Of a stretch of DNA of 29,415 nucleotides, positions 15,685 to 21,149 are shown one piece after another. The DNA lies in NCBI GenBank assembly GCA_964600165.1, contig CAZRIP010000034.1, forward strand, positions 1 through 29,415, written 5' to 3'. The stretch's first letter is position 1, and each line of letters begins with the position of its first letter. A program made the position numbers and the translations under genes. Under the pieces are notes generated by a model. That model searched no databases, was not told the DNA's origin, and saw only the letters and a list, made by a program, of their open reading frames with translations. The stretch is from CAZRIP01 sp964600165 (GTDB taxonomy: Bacteria; Elusimicrobiota; Elusimicrobia; UBA1565; UBA9628).

Positions 15685-15713
15685 TATATAGCCCCGCAAC
15701 GCCGTTCTGTCAA
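15685..15713 (-). promoter_or_regulatory. Strong promoter of the YtxH-like gene
   Basis: Minus strand TTGACA (15713-15708), 17 bases, TATATA (15690-15685). With initiation about 7 bases downstream, this gene has a leader of about 55 bases with a Shine-Dalgarno motif, unlike most genes in the window. Confidence 0.8.
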
Positions 15714-15762
15714 GCCCGCGAGGCACCCCCTAAAATAATCGGCGTTTCGGCGCACATTTCGC

Positions 15763-15791
15763 TTGAACGGGATCGCTCCGTCGTCTAGAAT
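15763..15791 (+). promoter_or_regulatory. Promoter of the secreted 262-residue protein, leaderless type
   Basis: TTGAAC at 15763-15768, 17 bases, TAGAAT at 15786-15791; the ATG is at 15799, 7 bases after the -10 box. The in-frame TTG at 15763 is the -35 box, not a start codon. Confidence 0.75.
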
Positions 15792-15798
15792 CCGTGTA

Positions 15799-16587
15799 AT
15801 GGCCAAGAACCTCGGAAGGTGCCTCGCCCTCGCCGCCGCGTTCTCCTCCGTCGCCGCCCCCGTCTTCGCGCAGGAAGCGGGCTTGCAGCCGCTGCAAGCC
15901 GCCTTCGCCGGCGCCAAGCTCCCGTTTCAGGCCTTCACGCCGCATTCGTTGCTCACGCCCGAGCAGCAAGACGCGCTGTCCCAGGCCGAGAAGATTCTGC
16001 GCCAGCAGCCCGCGTTGCCCGCGCCCAACGACGCCGTGCTCAAATGGCTCTCTCAGAGAGTCCCTGGGCTCGACGTGAAGAACATCAAAGAGATCAATTT
16101 CGAGACCGGCGTGATGGTCATGGCCAAAGCCTCGGCCGCCAAGGCGACCTGGATGGACGTGCTTTCCGACGCGGCTTTTCGCGGCCAGACGATCTACTAC
16201 GTCTCGCAGGACGTCTTGAACCAGCTCGACGCCAAGTACTACGCGGGGCTGATCCCCGTGCGCGGCTCGACCGAGGACGGCCAGACGTTCCAGATGCAGG
16301 CGTTCCTCGCCGGGCAAGGCAAGGTCCATCTGCTCTTCAACTTCACGGATTTCACATACAAGGACGAGGGCAAGCGTTTCAAGGTCGACAACGGCGGCCG
16401 CGTCACCGCGACCATCCGCGGCCCCGGAGACGTCGGCGTCGAGGGATTCAGCACGTACGGAGCGCCGGTCTTCTGCCCGTGGGCCCACATCCAGCGCATG
16501 ACGAAGGAGTCGATGTACAAGGTCCACGTCTTCACGAACTGCGGCGATCGCTCCGGCAACGACCTGCACCCGGTGCGGGCGCGCTAG
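15799..16587 (+). CDS. Secreted protein of unknown function
   Basis: 262 residues from ATG 15799. A clear signal peptide (MAKNLGRCLALAAAFSSVAAPVFA, cut before QEA). The mature part starts with a Gln/Ala-rich helical region, then a segment (VPGLDVKNIKEINFETGVMVMAKA) and a beta-rich region with RGSTEDGQTFQMQAFLAGQG and FNFTDFTYKDEGKRFKVDNG. The C-terminal part holds two cysteines (APVFCPWAHIQR and VFTNCGDRSGN) that could pair. I do not recognise the family; it is presumably periplasmic or exported. Its stop overlaps the stop of the convergent gene by CTAG. Confidence 0.75.
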   Translation: MAKNLGRCLALAAAFSSVAAPVFAQEAGLQPLQAAFAGAKLPFQAFTPHSLLTPEQQDALSQAEKILRQQPALPAPNDAVLKWLSQRVPGLDVKNIKEINFETGVMVMAKASAAKATWMDVLSDAAFRGQTIYYVSQDVLNQLDAKYYAGLIPVRGSTEDGQTFQMQAFLAGQGKVHLLFNFTDFTYKDEGKRFKVDNGGRVTATIRGPGDVGVEGFSTYGAPVFCPWAHIQRMTKESMYKVHVFTNCGDRSGNDLHPVRAR

Positions 16588-16859
16588 CGCGGCTCTTCGG
16601 CCTCGAGGCCGTACGTGAAGCCTTTCGCGCGCAGGTACTGCTTGCACGCGGGCGCGTGGGGCGGCTCGACGTAGAATCCCACGCCCACTCCCCCGCCGAA
16701 GATGCCCCAGAACCCCGCGAACCTCTCGAGGTCGAGCGTGAAGGTGAACGGCGAGGCGTCGAGAGCCTCTTCCACTTTCTTGGCGTCGGCGAGCGACGAG
16801 GCGAGATAGACGCGCTCGATCTCTCGGCCTTCGAAGTTCTCGAGCGGAACCTTGGCCAC
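16584..16859 (-). CDS. Small protein, DUF2007-like
   Basis: 91 residues from GTG 16859. The opening part (REIERVYLASSLADAKKVEEALDAS) resembles the short alpha/beta domain of DUF2007-type putative signal-transducing proteins, where a strand is followed by a helix that scans 'AxxvkxxLe'. A hydrophobic glycine-rich patch (FWGIFGGGVGVGFYV) and a helix with one Cys follow. The start shares one base with the stop of the upstream gene, so the two are coupled. The DUF assignment is tentative and the function unknown. Confidence 0.65.
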   Translation of the reverse strand: MAKVPLENFEGREIERVYLASSLADAKKVEEALDASPFTFTLDLERFAGFWGIFGGGVGVGFYVEPPHAPACKQYLRAKGFTYGLEAEEPR

Positions 16860-17206
16860 TATTCGGGCTTATGGGCGAGACACTCGGCCGAGCGCTGGCG
16901 GGCGGCGTACGCTTCCGCTTGCCGGCCGGAGGACTCGAGCAGCTCCGCCCACGCGGCGAAGAACTTGGAGAGCGCGGCGAGCATCCCTTCCGACGGCCGC
17001 TCGCCGCGGCAGACCAACGAAAGAAACTGCTCGAGGGGCAGCCCGAGCGCCAGCCGCGGATCGGCGCCGAAGGTCCTGCGCAGCGCGCCTTCGGCCTCGG
17101 CGACGGCCGCTTGGATGTCCCCCTTGGCTTTGAAGCCTAGAGCGGCGGCGATGGCTTGGACGAGAACGTCGGCCTGCCGCTCGAACCAGTCGCGTTGGAT
17201 CGCCAT
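16859..17206 (-). CDS. Small helical protein, possibly DUF6483-like
   Basis: 115 residues from ATG 17206. Entirely helical in appearance: DWFERQADVLVQAIAAALGF, then a helix ending in the LRRTFGADPRLALGLPLEQF segment, and a final pair of helices (MLAALSKFFAAWAELLESSG, QAEAYAARQRSAECL) that looks like a TPR unit. The order and the 'lGL...L..lL...g' pattern resemble DUF6483 proteins, but I cannot confirm this. It lies 24 bases after the KTSC-like gene and overlaps the next gene by one base, so the three probably form one transcript. Confidence 0.65.
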   Translation of the reverse strand: MAIQRDWFERQADVLVQAIAAALGFKAKGDIQAAVAEAEGALRRTFGADPRLALGLPLEQFLSLVCRGERPSEGMLAALSKFFAAWAELLESSGRQAEAYAARQRSAECLAHKPE

Positions 17207-17230
17207 GCGGCGTCGCGGCGCCGGGGCGGC

Positions 17231-17485
17231 TTACCGGACTTTCTTGAGAAAGCGGTTCTTGAGGTTCGTCTCGATGAAGGTGCCGAGGCCCTTGCCGGCG
17301 TGCGCAAGCGTCTTCATCTTGCCGATGTTCTCGGGACCGGCCGTCTGGTTGGTGTAGCGGTACGCGGTGGAGTTCTTGAACTCGATGGTCACGCCGTCCT
17401 TCTCGACTTGGTAGCGCAGGACGTCGGACTTGCCGCTGAGATTCTGATAGCGTTTGAAAATCTTGGTCTTCTTTGGTCTTTGCAT
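17231..17485 (-). CDS. KTSC-like domain protein
   Basis: 84 residues from ATG 17485. After a basic head (MQRPKKTKIFKRYQN) comes a compact domain: SDVLRYQVEKDGVTIEFKNS, then AYRYTNQTAGPENIGKMKTL, and finally AHAGKGLGTFIETNLKNRF. This follows the KTSC-type pattern (strand, 'F.dG..Y.Y', helix, 'G.Gl..fI'). The function of the family is not well established; some members are linked to RNA or lysyl-tRNA biology. It heads a three-gene minus-strand cluster, with its own -10 box 5 bases before the ATG. Confidence 0.75.
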   Translation of the reverse strand: MQRPKKTKIFKRYQNLSGKSDVLRYQVEKDGVTIEFKNSTAYRYTNQTAGPENIGKMKTLAHAGKGLGTFIETNLKNRFLKKVR

Positions 17486-17490
17486 GAGAC

Positions 17491-17520
17491 ATTATGCGAA
17501 ATTCGGCGCCGGCTCGTCCA
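17491..17520 (-). promoter_or_regulatory. Promoter of the KTSC-like cluster, leaderless type
   Basis: Minus strand TGGACG (weak -35, 17520-17515), 18 bases, CATAAT (17496-17491), then 5 bases to the ATG at 17485. Confidence 0.5.
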
Positions 17521-17628
17521 TGGCGAGATGGAACGATTAGACCCACACCTGGGTAAAAAGTGATGTTTGCGGCACGCGGTCGCAGGGGACCATCCGTCGA
17601 TTTGGTCCGGGGCTTTTAAGCCCTCGGT

Positions 17629-17709
17629 GTGTAACGCTGCCGCTGATCGGCGGCAGCTATGCGGCTCTCCTTAATTTACGCGGCCGTCCGGTCAAGCGGA
17701 ATGTTAGGG
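17629..17709 (-). repeat. attC-like site 1
   Basis: Minus strand ends CCCTAAC (17709-17703) and GTTACAC (17635-17629). The inner arms pair as CCGCT(T)GACCGG(A)CGGC against CCGCTGATCGGCGGC, with single unpaired bases, and an AT-containing loop of about 25 bases separates them. Left edge of the cassette array. Confidence 0.6.
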
Positions 17710-17766
17710 CGCCCCCCTAATAAAGCGTGTAAGCCCGTCATCTCCGATGCTAAAATGAAATTCATC

Positions 17767-18222
17767 ATGAACATTATGAAATTATTCACCGCTGTCGGAT
17801 TTGCGATTGTATTCGGTATAAACCGTTCATACGCTCAGACGTCCCCCACTGCTGATGAATCTAAGATTGAATATCTCGGTGGCTTAACCATATGTGCGAA
17901 CGATTCAAAGACTTTGGCGGCTTGGTACACTGATATCTTCGGGATAAAATTAGAGCCCGCAGATAACGGTATCTACTGGGGGTCCATTGAAAAATTGCAA
18001 ATCGGCATTCATCCCGCGAAAGGAGACGCAAGCAAAGAGTGTGATCCGGAGGTCGCAAAGGGATTTGTTTTGACTTTTCATGTGAATAATTACAAGGGCT
18101 ATTTAGACAGATTAAAAGCCAAGGGTATTGTCATCGAGAGTGCTGTGCCGGCCGGGGATTTTGGGACTTTTGCCTATTTTCGTGACCCCGAAAATAACAA
18201 GGTCGCGATTTGGGGAAAATAG
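17767..18222 (+). CDS. Periplasmic VOC/glyoxalase-fold protein (cassette gene)
   Basis: 151 residues from ATG 17767, chosen because TAAAAT (17751-17756) lies 10 bases upstream, so earlier in-frame starts would precede or overlap the -10 box. A signal peptide (MNIMKLFTAVGFAIVFGINRSYA, cut before QTS) leads to one VOC-type domain: LGGLTICANDSKTLAAWYTD, FGIKLEPADNGIYWG, FVLTFHVNNYKGYLDRLKAKG and FAYFRDPENNKVAIWGK. VOC proteins are metal-dependent lyases, dioxygenases or drug-binding proteins; export of such a domain is uncommon. Base composition is much more AT-rich than the chromosome. It is the only cassette gene on the plus strand and has its own promoter, so it may be expressed independently. 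Confidence 0.85.
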   Translation: MNIMKLFTAVGFAIVFGINRSYAQTSPTADESKIEYLGGLTICANDSKTLAAWYTDIFGIKLEPADNGIYWGSIEKLQIGIHPAKGDASKECDPEVAKGFVLTFHVNNYKGYLDRLKAKGIVIESAVPAGDFGTFAYFRDPENNKVAIWGK

Positions 18223-18266
18223 GTGTTGAAAAGCCGATTCCAGTTCCAGTAGCCTTCATGTTGTCG

Positions 18267-18325
18267 CCCTAACGCTCAGCCTCTGCCGCCGGCCACTGCC
18301 GGCGGCGCCTGCAAACGGCCCTTCA
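18267..18325 (-). repeat. attC-like site 2 (one arm degenerate)
   Basis: A 9-base perfect stem GCCGCCGGC (18285-18293) / GCCGGCGGC (18298-18306) with a 4-base loop, flanked on the minus-strand 3' side by CTGAGCGTTAGGG, the same end as site 3. The opposite R'' box is not recognisable. The end of the DUF1287-like gene runs through it. Confidence 0.45.
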
Positions 18326-18959
18326 ACGGGCGTCCAAAGCCTCTAAAGATCCAACCGCGGCTCAGCATCTTTTCACCGGGCTCCTCGCGCGTCACGTACC
18401 ACTCATCTCGAGACGCTTCAACGACCTGGTAATGGCCGTCGGGAGCAACGCTGCTCACAAGTGCGATGTGAGTAATCCAACCGATCTTGCTGTGGCTCAT
18501 GAAAATGACGTCCCCCGGCAGTGGGGGCCCAGTCATATCAAGGCAACCGTTGAACTTGCAGTACGAGTAAAGATTCCGAGCTCTCCTATGAAAGTACGGA
18601 TCGCCCGGGCGACCGTCCCGCTTTCCATAATGATCTGGATGTGCAGCGTAGTCCGCTTCTAGAAGTTTTTTGATTGAAGTCCCCGCATTCCGATAAGAGA
18701 TTTCGGGAACGTCCATACAGACAATCATCCCAAGCTTCCCTCCGGCGTTATTGAAATAACCTTGTGCCGGGTCGTACCAAATCCCGATTAGCTTTCGCGC
18801 TTCGTCGACGACACGCGAGCGATCCGCCTTGGGATTCCAGGTTGGGGCATCGGTCGTCGGCCCATGATAGGTGTGGCTCCGCCAGCCAAATGCAAAAGTA
18901 ACGCACGCCGCGAGGGCGACGGTAAGAACGGCAACTGCGAAAATGGCTACGTGTCGCAT
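18276..18959 (-). CDS. DUF1287/NlpC-P60-like exported cysteine hydrolase (cassette gene)
   Basis: 227 residues from ATG 18959. An N-terminal hydrophobic signal or anchor (about 3-26) is followed by a papain-like pattern: RVVDEARKLIGIWYDP, a candidate catalytic Cys in VCMDVPEIS (C81), LPGDVIFM near 147-154 and a candidate His in THIALVSS (H164). DUF1287 and NlpC/P60 proteins share this Cys, 'PGD', His order and often cleave peptidoglycan or amide bonds. Additional cysteines C134 and C139 (YCKFNGC) may form a disulfide. The last 12 residues (LQAPPAVAGGRG) are encoded by the attC palindrome, so the natural C-terminus was probably replaced or extended on cassette formation. Confidence 0.75.
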   Translation of the reverse strand: MRHVAIFAVAVLTVALAACVTFAFGWRSHTYHGPTTDAPTWNPKADRSRVVDEARKLIGIWYDPAQGYFNNAGGKLGMIVCMDVPEISYRNAGTSIKKLLEADYAAHPDHYGKRDGRPGDPYFHRRARNLYSYCKFNGCLDMTGPPLPGDVIFMSHSKIGWITHIALVSSVAPDGHYQVVEASRDEWYVTREEPGEKMLSRGWIFRGFGRPLKGRLQAPPAVAGGRG

Positions 18960-19001
18960 CGTGCTATGCCTTCACCAAAACATACCGTTTTGATCAAGTG
19001 T

Positions 19002-19068
19002 CCCTAACGCTCAGGCTGGGCCGCCGGCCCGAGCCGGCGGCGCTGCTGACAGCCGGGCGGCTCAGGCC
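19002..19068 (-). repeat. attC-like site 3 (R'' box lost)
   Basis: Core stem GCCGCCGGC (19020-19028) / GCCGGCGGC (19033-19041) with 4-base loop. Minus-strand end CTGAGCGTTAGGG with GTTAGGG at 19008-19002. The other arm GGCCTGAGCCGCCC pairs with GGCTGGGCCGCC, but no RYYYAAC box precedes it. It lies directly beside site 4. Confidence 0.5.
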
Positions 19069-19080
19069 AATCTTCTGAAA

Positions 19081-19146
19081 GCATAACGCAAGGACAAAGC
19101 TTGCGCCAGGGCCTCCTGTTTTGACCTTTTGTCACACTGGTTATGC
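19081..19146 (-). repeat. attC site 4
   Basis: Perfect 7-base terminal inverted repeat: R'' GCATAAC (19146-19140) and R' GTTATGC (19087-19081). The second complementary element GACAAA/TTTGTC lies 6 bases inside one end and 5 bases inside the other, the R-spacer-L layout of attC sites. The TAA stop of the HTH antitoxin is inside R''. Confidence 0.72.
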
Positions 19147-19452
19147 GCCAGCCGCGACAAACTTCACTTGTAGATCTCGTCCCAATGCGATTGCGATTTT
19201 CTCAAGGGTTTCGATCGTGACGTTTTGTGCCCCCCGCTCAATTCTTGAGACGGTTTGCTGTTTGGTGTGAAGTGCATCCGCGAGGTCCTGTTGGCTCATC
19301 TTCTTCGCCTCACGGGCTTTGGTGATTTCCAAGGCGATACGGAGTTCAATAGCAGCCTCTTTGTAAAGACGCCGATATTCAGGGTCCTTCATTTCTGTTT
19401 TTAGATATTGGCGGAGGGTAGTTCCGCGACCTTTTTGCCGTTTTCCGTTCAT
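19141..19452 (-). CDS. XRE-type HTH antitoxin (cassette gene)
   Basis: 103 residues from ATG 19452, 3 bases after the toxin stop. The N-terminal half is helical and charged (TLRQYLKTEMKDPEYRRLYK, typical of antitoxins that partner RelE-like toxins). The second half is an HTH: KKMSQQDLADALHTKQQTVS, then RIERGAQNVTIETLEKIAIA. It should neutralise the co-encoded RelE-fold toxin and bind the inverted repeat at 19817-19834. Its TAA stop (19143-19141) forms part of the attC R'' box, which is strong evidence that this pair entered as an integron cassette. Confidence 0.9.
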   Translation of the reverse strand: MNGKRQKGRGTTLRQYLKTEMKDPEYRRLYKEAAIELRIALEITKAREAKKMSQQDLADALHTKQQTVSRIERGAQNVTIETLEKIAIALGRDLQVKFVAAGA

Positions 19453-19455
19453 ATC

Positions 19456-19806
19456 TTATCCTCCGAATCGTTCCAGCCAATCCGCGCGGTATCGCCGCGC
19501 TCTTTCAAGTTCCGCCTGTGGAACCTTCCCTTCGTTTTTTAGGATTCCAGTTGTGACCACGATGAGTGTGCGACCGTGGAAGAAATAAAGGAGCCTGTGC
19601 TGATGCTGCTCGATGGGGATGCGGAGCTCGTAAATTTGATTGCCCAGGTATTCGACTTGTGGTCGTCTCGCCGCATTTCCGACGTCCTCCAGATATTGCA
19701 ACGCCCGGCCGATCTTAGCGCGGTGTGCCTTCACCTGAGAACGAATGTAGTCTAAGGCCGGCTCGTCTCCGGACTCAGAACGATAGAATTCGAGCCGGAA
19801 AGCCAT
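19456..19806 (-). CDS. RelE/HigB-superfamily (Gp49-like) toxin (cassette gene)
   Basis: 116 residues from ATG 19806, 6 bases after the -10 box. The sequence follows the phage-derived Gp49-like/HigB pattern: LEFYRSESGDEPALDYIRSQ, RALQYLEDVGNAARRPQVEY, then IYELRIPIEQHQHRLLYFFH and LIVVTTGILKNEGKVP, ending in RARRYRADW. Such toxins are ribosome-dependent mRNA interferases. The pair is toxin first, then antitoxin 3 bases downstream, in one cassette between two attC sites. Toxin-antitoxin cassettes are known to stabilise integron arrays by addiction. Confidence 0.9.
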   Translation of the reverse strand: MAFRLEFYRSESGDEPALDYIRSQVKAHRAKIGRALQYLEDVGNAARRPQVEYLGNQIYELRIPIEQHQHRLLYFFHGRTLIVVTTGILKNEGKVPQAELERARRYRADWLERFGG

Positions 19807-19812
19807 TAATCA

Positions 19813-19841
19813 ATTGTACAGCGTATGTGCTGTATAGTCAA
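19813..19841 (-). promoter_or_regulatory. Promoter of the RelE-HTH cassette
   Basis: Minus strand TTGACT (19841-19836), 17 bases, TACAAT (19818-19813), then 6 bases to the ATG at 19806. The cassette therefore brings its own promoter. Confidence 0.8.
19817..19834. promoter_or_regulatory. Probable operator of the RelE-HTH cassette
   Basis: Inverted repeat TACAGC-GTATGT-GCTGTA fills the spacer between the -35 and -10 boxes and touches the -10 box, a natural place for antitoxin autorepression. Confidence 0.6.
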
Positions 19842-19877
19842 GACCCGATTTGTGGCTGCGCAGGTATCGTTTTGGGC

Positions 19878-19955
19878 GCATAACGCATACCCTCTGCCGC
19901 CGGCCAATGCCGGCGGCGTGAATGAATGCCGGGCGGCAGTAGGGCATGGTTAGGC
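19878..19955 (-). repeat. attC site 5
   Basis: Minus strand R'' GCCTAAC (19955-19949) and R' GTTATGC (19884-19878). Arms CCCTACTGCCGCC and CCCTCTGCCGCC pair with one extrahelical A. A 9-base stem GCCGCCGGC/GCCGGCGGC with a 4-base loop lies at 19896-19917. The BrnA stop codon is inside R''. The best-preserved site in the array. Confidence 0.78.
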
Positions 19956-20231
19956 GCCATGCGGGTGGATACGCAATTCTTTTTGAATCCTCTCCGACAA
20001 AAATATCTTCATGAGCGATTGATATGGAACGTCCTTCTTGTTGGCCAAGAGCCGGAGTTCTTCAATCATGGATTCAGGCAGCCGAAGGGAGATGGATTTA
20101 AGTGAAGGGCGGAGATTTGAGAAAACGACACTCTTCCCTTTCTTCCAGTCCACGAGTTCCGCGGAGTCATGCGCAGCCCAAAAGGCTTGCTCTTCTTTTT
20201 CGCTTTTGAACTTTGGAATTTTATGCTTCAT
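19950..20231 (-). CDS. brnA: BrnA/CopG-type ribbon-helix-helix antitoxin (cassette gene)
   Basis: 93 residues from ATG 20231, overlapping the BrnT gene by 11 bases. The N-terminal half (KIPKFKSEKEEQAFWAAHDS) is the motif usual in BrnA antitoxins; the C-terminal half is a ribbon-helix-helix (SLKSISLRLPESMIEELRLL, then VPYQSLMKIFLSERIQKEL). It binds BrnT and represses the operon. Its TAA stop (19952-19950) lies in the attC R'' box GCCTAAC. Confidence 0.92.
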   Translation of the reverse strand: MKHKIPKFKSEKEEQAFWAAHDSAELVDWKKGKSVVFSNLRPSLKSISLRLPESMIEELRLLANKKDVPYQSLMKIFLSERIQKELRIHPHGA

Positions 20232-20526
20232 GGCTTCGATAGACCTCTCTTTCTGCCCGGCTCATGTTCCTCGCTGAGATAACGCGAATTAAATTCTTGC
20301 GGATTGTGAAGACGAGAAATAATTGTCGCTCCGCATCCGTTTGCCCCAGGACATAAAACCGCTGTTCTTGGTGTGAATGCGCCTCATCGGGTGCGACGAC
20401 CAGCGGCTGATTAAAAAATATCTGTTCGCATTCAAAAGGGCTCACGCTGTGCTTTCGCCAAATCTTTTCGGTGTTCGCCTTATCCCAGTCAAACCCAACG
20501 CACTTAGAGAAATCGGTTGTGGACAC
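20221..20526 (-). CDS. brnT: BrnT-family toxin (cassette gene)
   Basis: 101 residues from GTG 20526. The BrnT signature is clear: FDWDKANTEKIWRKHSVSPF, a central FYVLGQTDAERQLFLVFTIR, and RVISARNMSRAEREVY at the C-terminus. BrnT toxins are RelE-fold ribonucleases that block translation under stress. The GTG was chosen because it sits 7 bases after a good -10 box. Cassette-borne, AT-rich, and coupled with BrnA. Confidence 0.93.
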   Translation of the reverse strand: MSTTDFSKCVGFDWDKANTEKIWRKHSVSPFECEQIFFNQPLVVAPDEAHSHQEQRFYVLGQTDAERQLFLVFTIRKNLIRVISARNMSRAEREVYRSHEA

Positions 20527-20533
20527 TGGCTAT

Positions 20534-20562
20534 AGTATATGATGGGAATATACAAAAATCAA
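20534..20562 (-). promoter_or_regulatory. Promoter and operator of the BrnTA cassette
   Basis: Minus strand TTGATT (20562-20557), 17 bases, TATACT (20539-20534), then 7 bases to the GTG at 20526. An inverted repeat GTATAT-N7-ATATAC at 20535-20553 overlaps the -10 box and spacer and is the likely BrnA operator. Confidence 0.75.
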
Positions 20563-20614
20563 GAGCTTTTCTGCGGCCGCAAAGTTTCGAACAATCCCTT
20601 CCGAAATGCTGGGC

Positions 20615-20664
20615 GCCTAACTTATGAATATGCCGTTCTGTATAGTAAGTCGACTAAGTTAGTC
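20615..20664 (-). repeat. attC-like site 6 (short, degenerate)
   Basis: Minus strand GACTAAC (20664-20658) and GTTAGGC (20621-20615, a perfect GTTRRRY). An 8-base inverted repeat CTAACTTA/TAAGTTAG is visible, but inner arms are weak. It marks the right edge of the array; 20665-20749 beyond it shows no gene, attI or integrase. Confidence 0.45.
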
Positions 20665-20749
20665 AATCTCGAGAGAAGTGTAGCCCGCGTCCGTACTTTT
20701 CGCCAGATGAGGATTTTCTGGCCACGGCAAAGGCCGCCCCCGGCGACGA

Positions 20750-21145
20750 TCAGGCCAACCGGACGGGTTGGATCAAGTCGATCCGGTTGCCGTACAAATC
20801 CTTGAACACGGCGACTTTGCCGTAGCCGTGCTCGAAGGGCCCCTCGACGAACTCCACGCCCTTTTCGCGCAGCCGCCGGTAGTCGTCGTCCAGGTCGTCC
20901 GTATGAAGGAAGAAAAGCACGCGCCCGCCCGTTTGATTGCCCACCGCAGCACGCTGCTTTTCATCGACCGCCCGCGACAACAGGATCTCCGAGCCGTCCC
21001 CGCCGCGCGCCTTCAAGCGGATCCATCGCTTGTTCGGCAACTGCGTGTCCTCGACGACCTCGAAACCGAGGACGTCGCGATAAAACCTCAACGCTTCGTC
21101 GTACTCGCGGACGAGCAGCGCGGTCTGTGCCAGGCCGGTGATCAC
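20750..21145 (-). CDS. VOC/glyoxalase-family protein
   Basis: 131 residues from GTG 21145, 4 bases after the DoxX-like stop. One complete VOC domain: GLAQTALLVREYDEALRFYR, VLGFEVVEDTQL, RWIRLKARG, then GRVLFFLHTDDLDDDYRRLR and the terminal VAVFKDLYGNRIDLIQP. Metal-ligand-like positions (Q in the first strand, E-rich and H positions, and the acid near the end) are only partly clear, so a glyoxalase, dioxygenase or resistance-type role cannot be separated. GC-rich, hence chromosomal rather than a cassette. Probably cotranscribed with DoxX. Confidence 0.87.
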   Translation of the reverse strand: MITGLAQTALLVREYDEALRFYRDVLGFEVVEDTQLPNKRWIRLKARGGDGSEILLSRAVDEKQRAAVGNQTGGRVLFFLHTDDLDDDYRRLREKGVEFVEGPFEHGYGKVAVFKDLYGNRIDLIQPVRLA

Positions 21146-21149
21146 GCGC

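Larger units (their letters stand above)
17629..20664 (-). mobile_element. Integron gene-cassette array without integrase (CALIN-like)
   Basis: About 3 kb of visibly AT-richer DNA inside GC-rich chromosome, carrying four unrelated small gene units, each separated by a GC-rich imperfect palindrome with attC features. The best sites have RYYYAAC/GTTRRRY-like boxes at both ends and paired inner arms with an unpaired offset. Both toxin-antitoxin units end with their stop codon inside the R'' box of the following site. Read on the minus strand, the order is: attC at 20664-20615, BrnTA, attC, RelE-HTH, two adjacent attC sites, DUF1287-like, attC, VOC (opposite strand), attC at 17709-17629. No tyrosine recombinase (IntI) or attI is visible in the window. 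The stretch 17486-17628 to its left holds only the KTSC promoter and short palindromes. Confidence 0.72.

Noticed and set aside
15763..15798. In-frame TTG at 15763 as start of the secreted protein
   Set aside because: It coincides with the -35 box; starting at ATG 15799 gives a clean signal peptide.
18267..19955. GC-rich palindromes read as Rho-independent terminators or REP elements
   Set aside because: They lack T tracts, and sites 4 and 5 also have terminal GCATAAC/GCCTAAC-type boxes with offset inner arms and host stop codons, which fits attC better.
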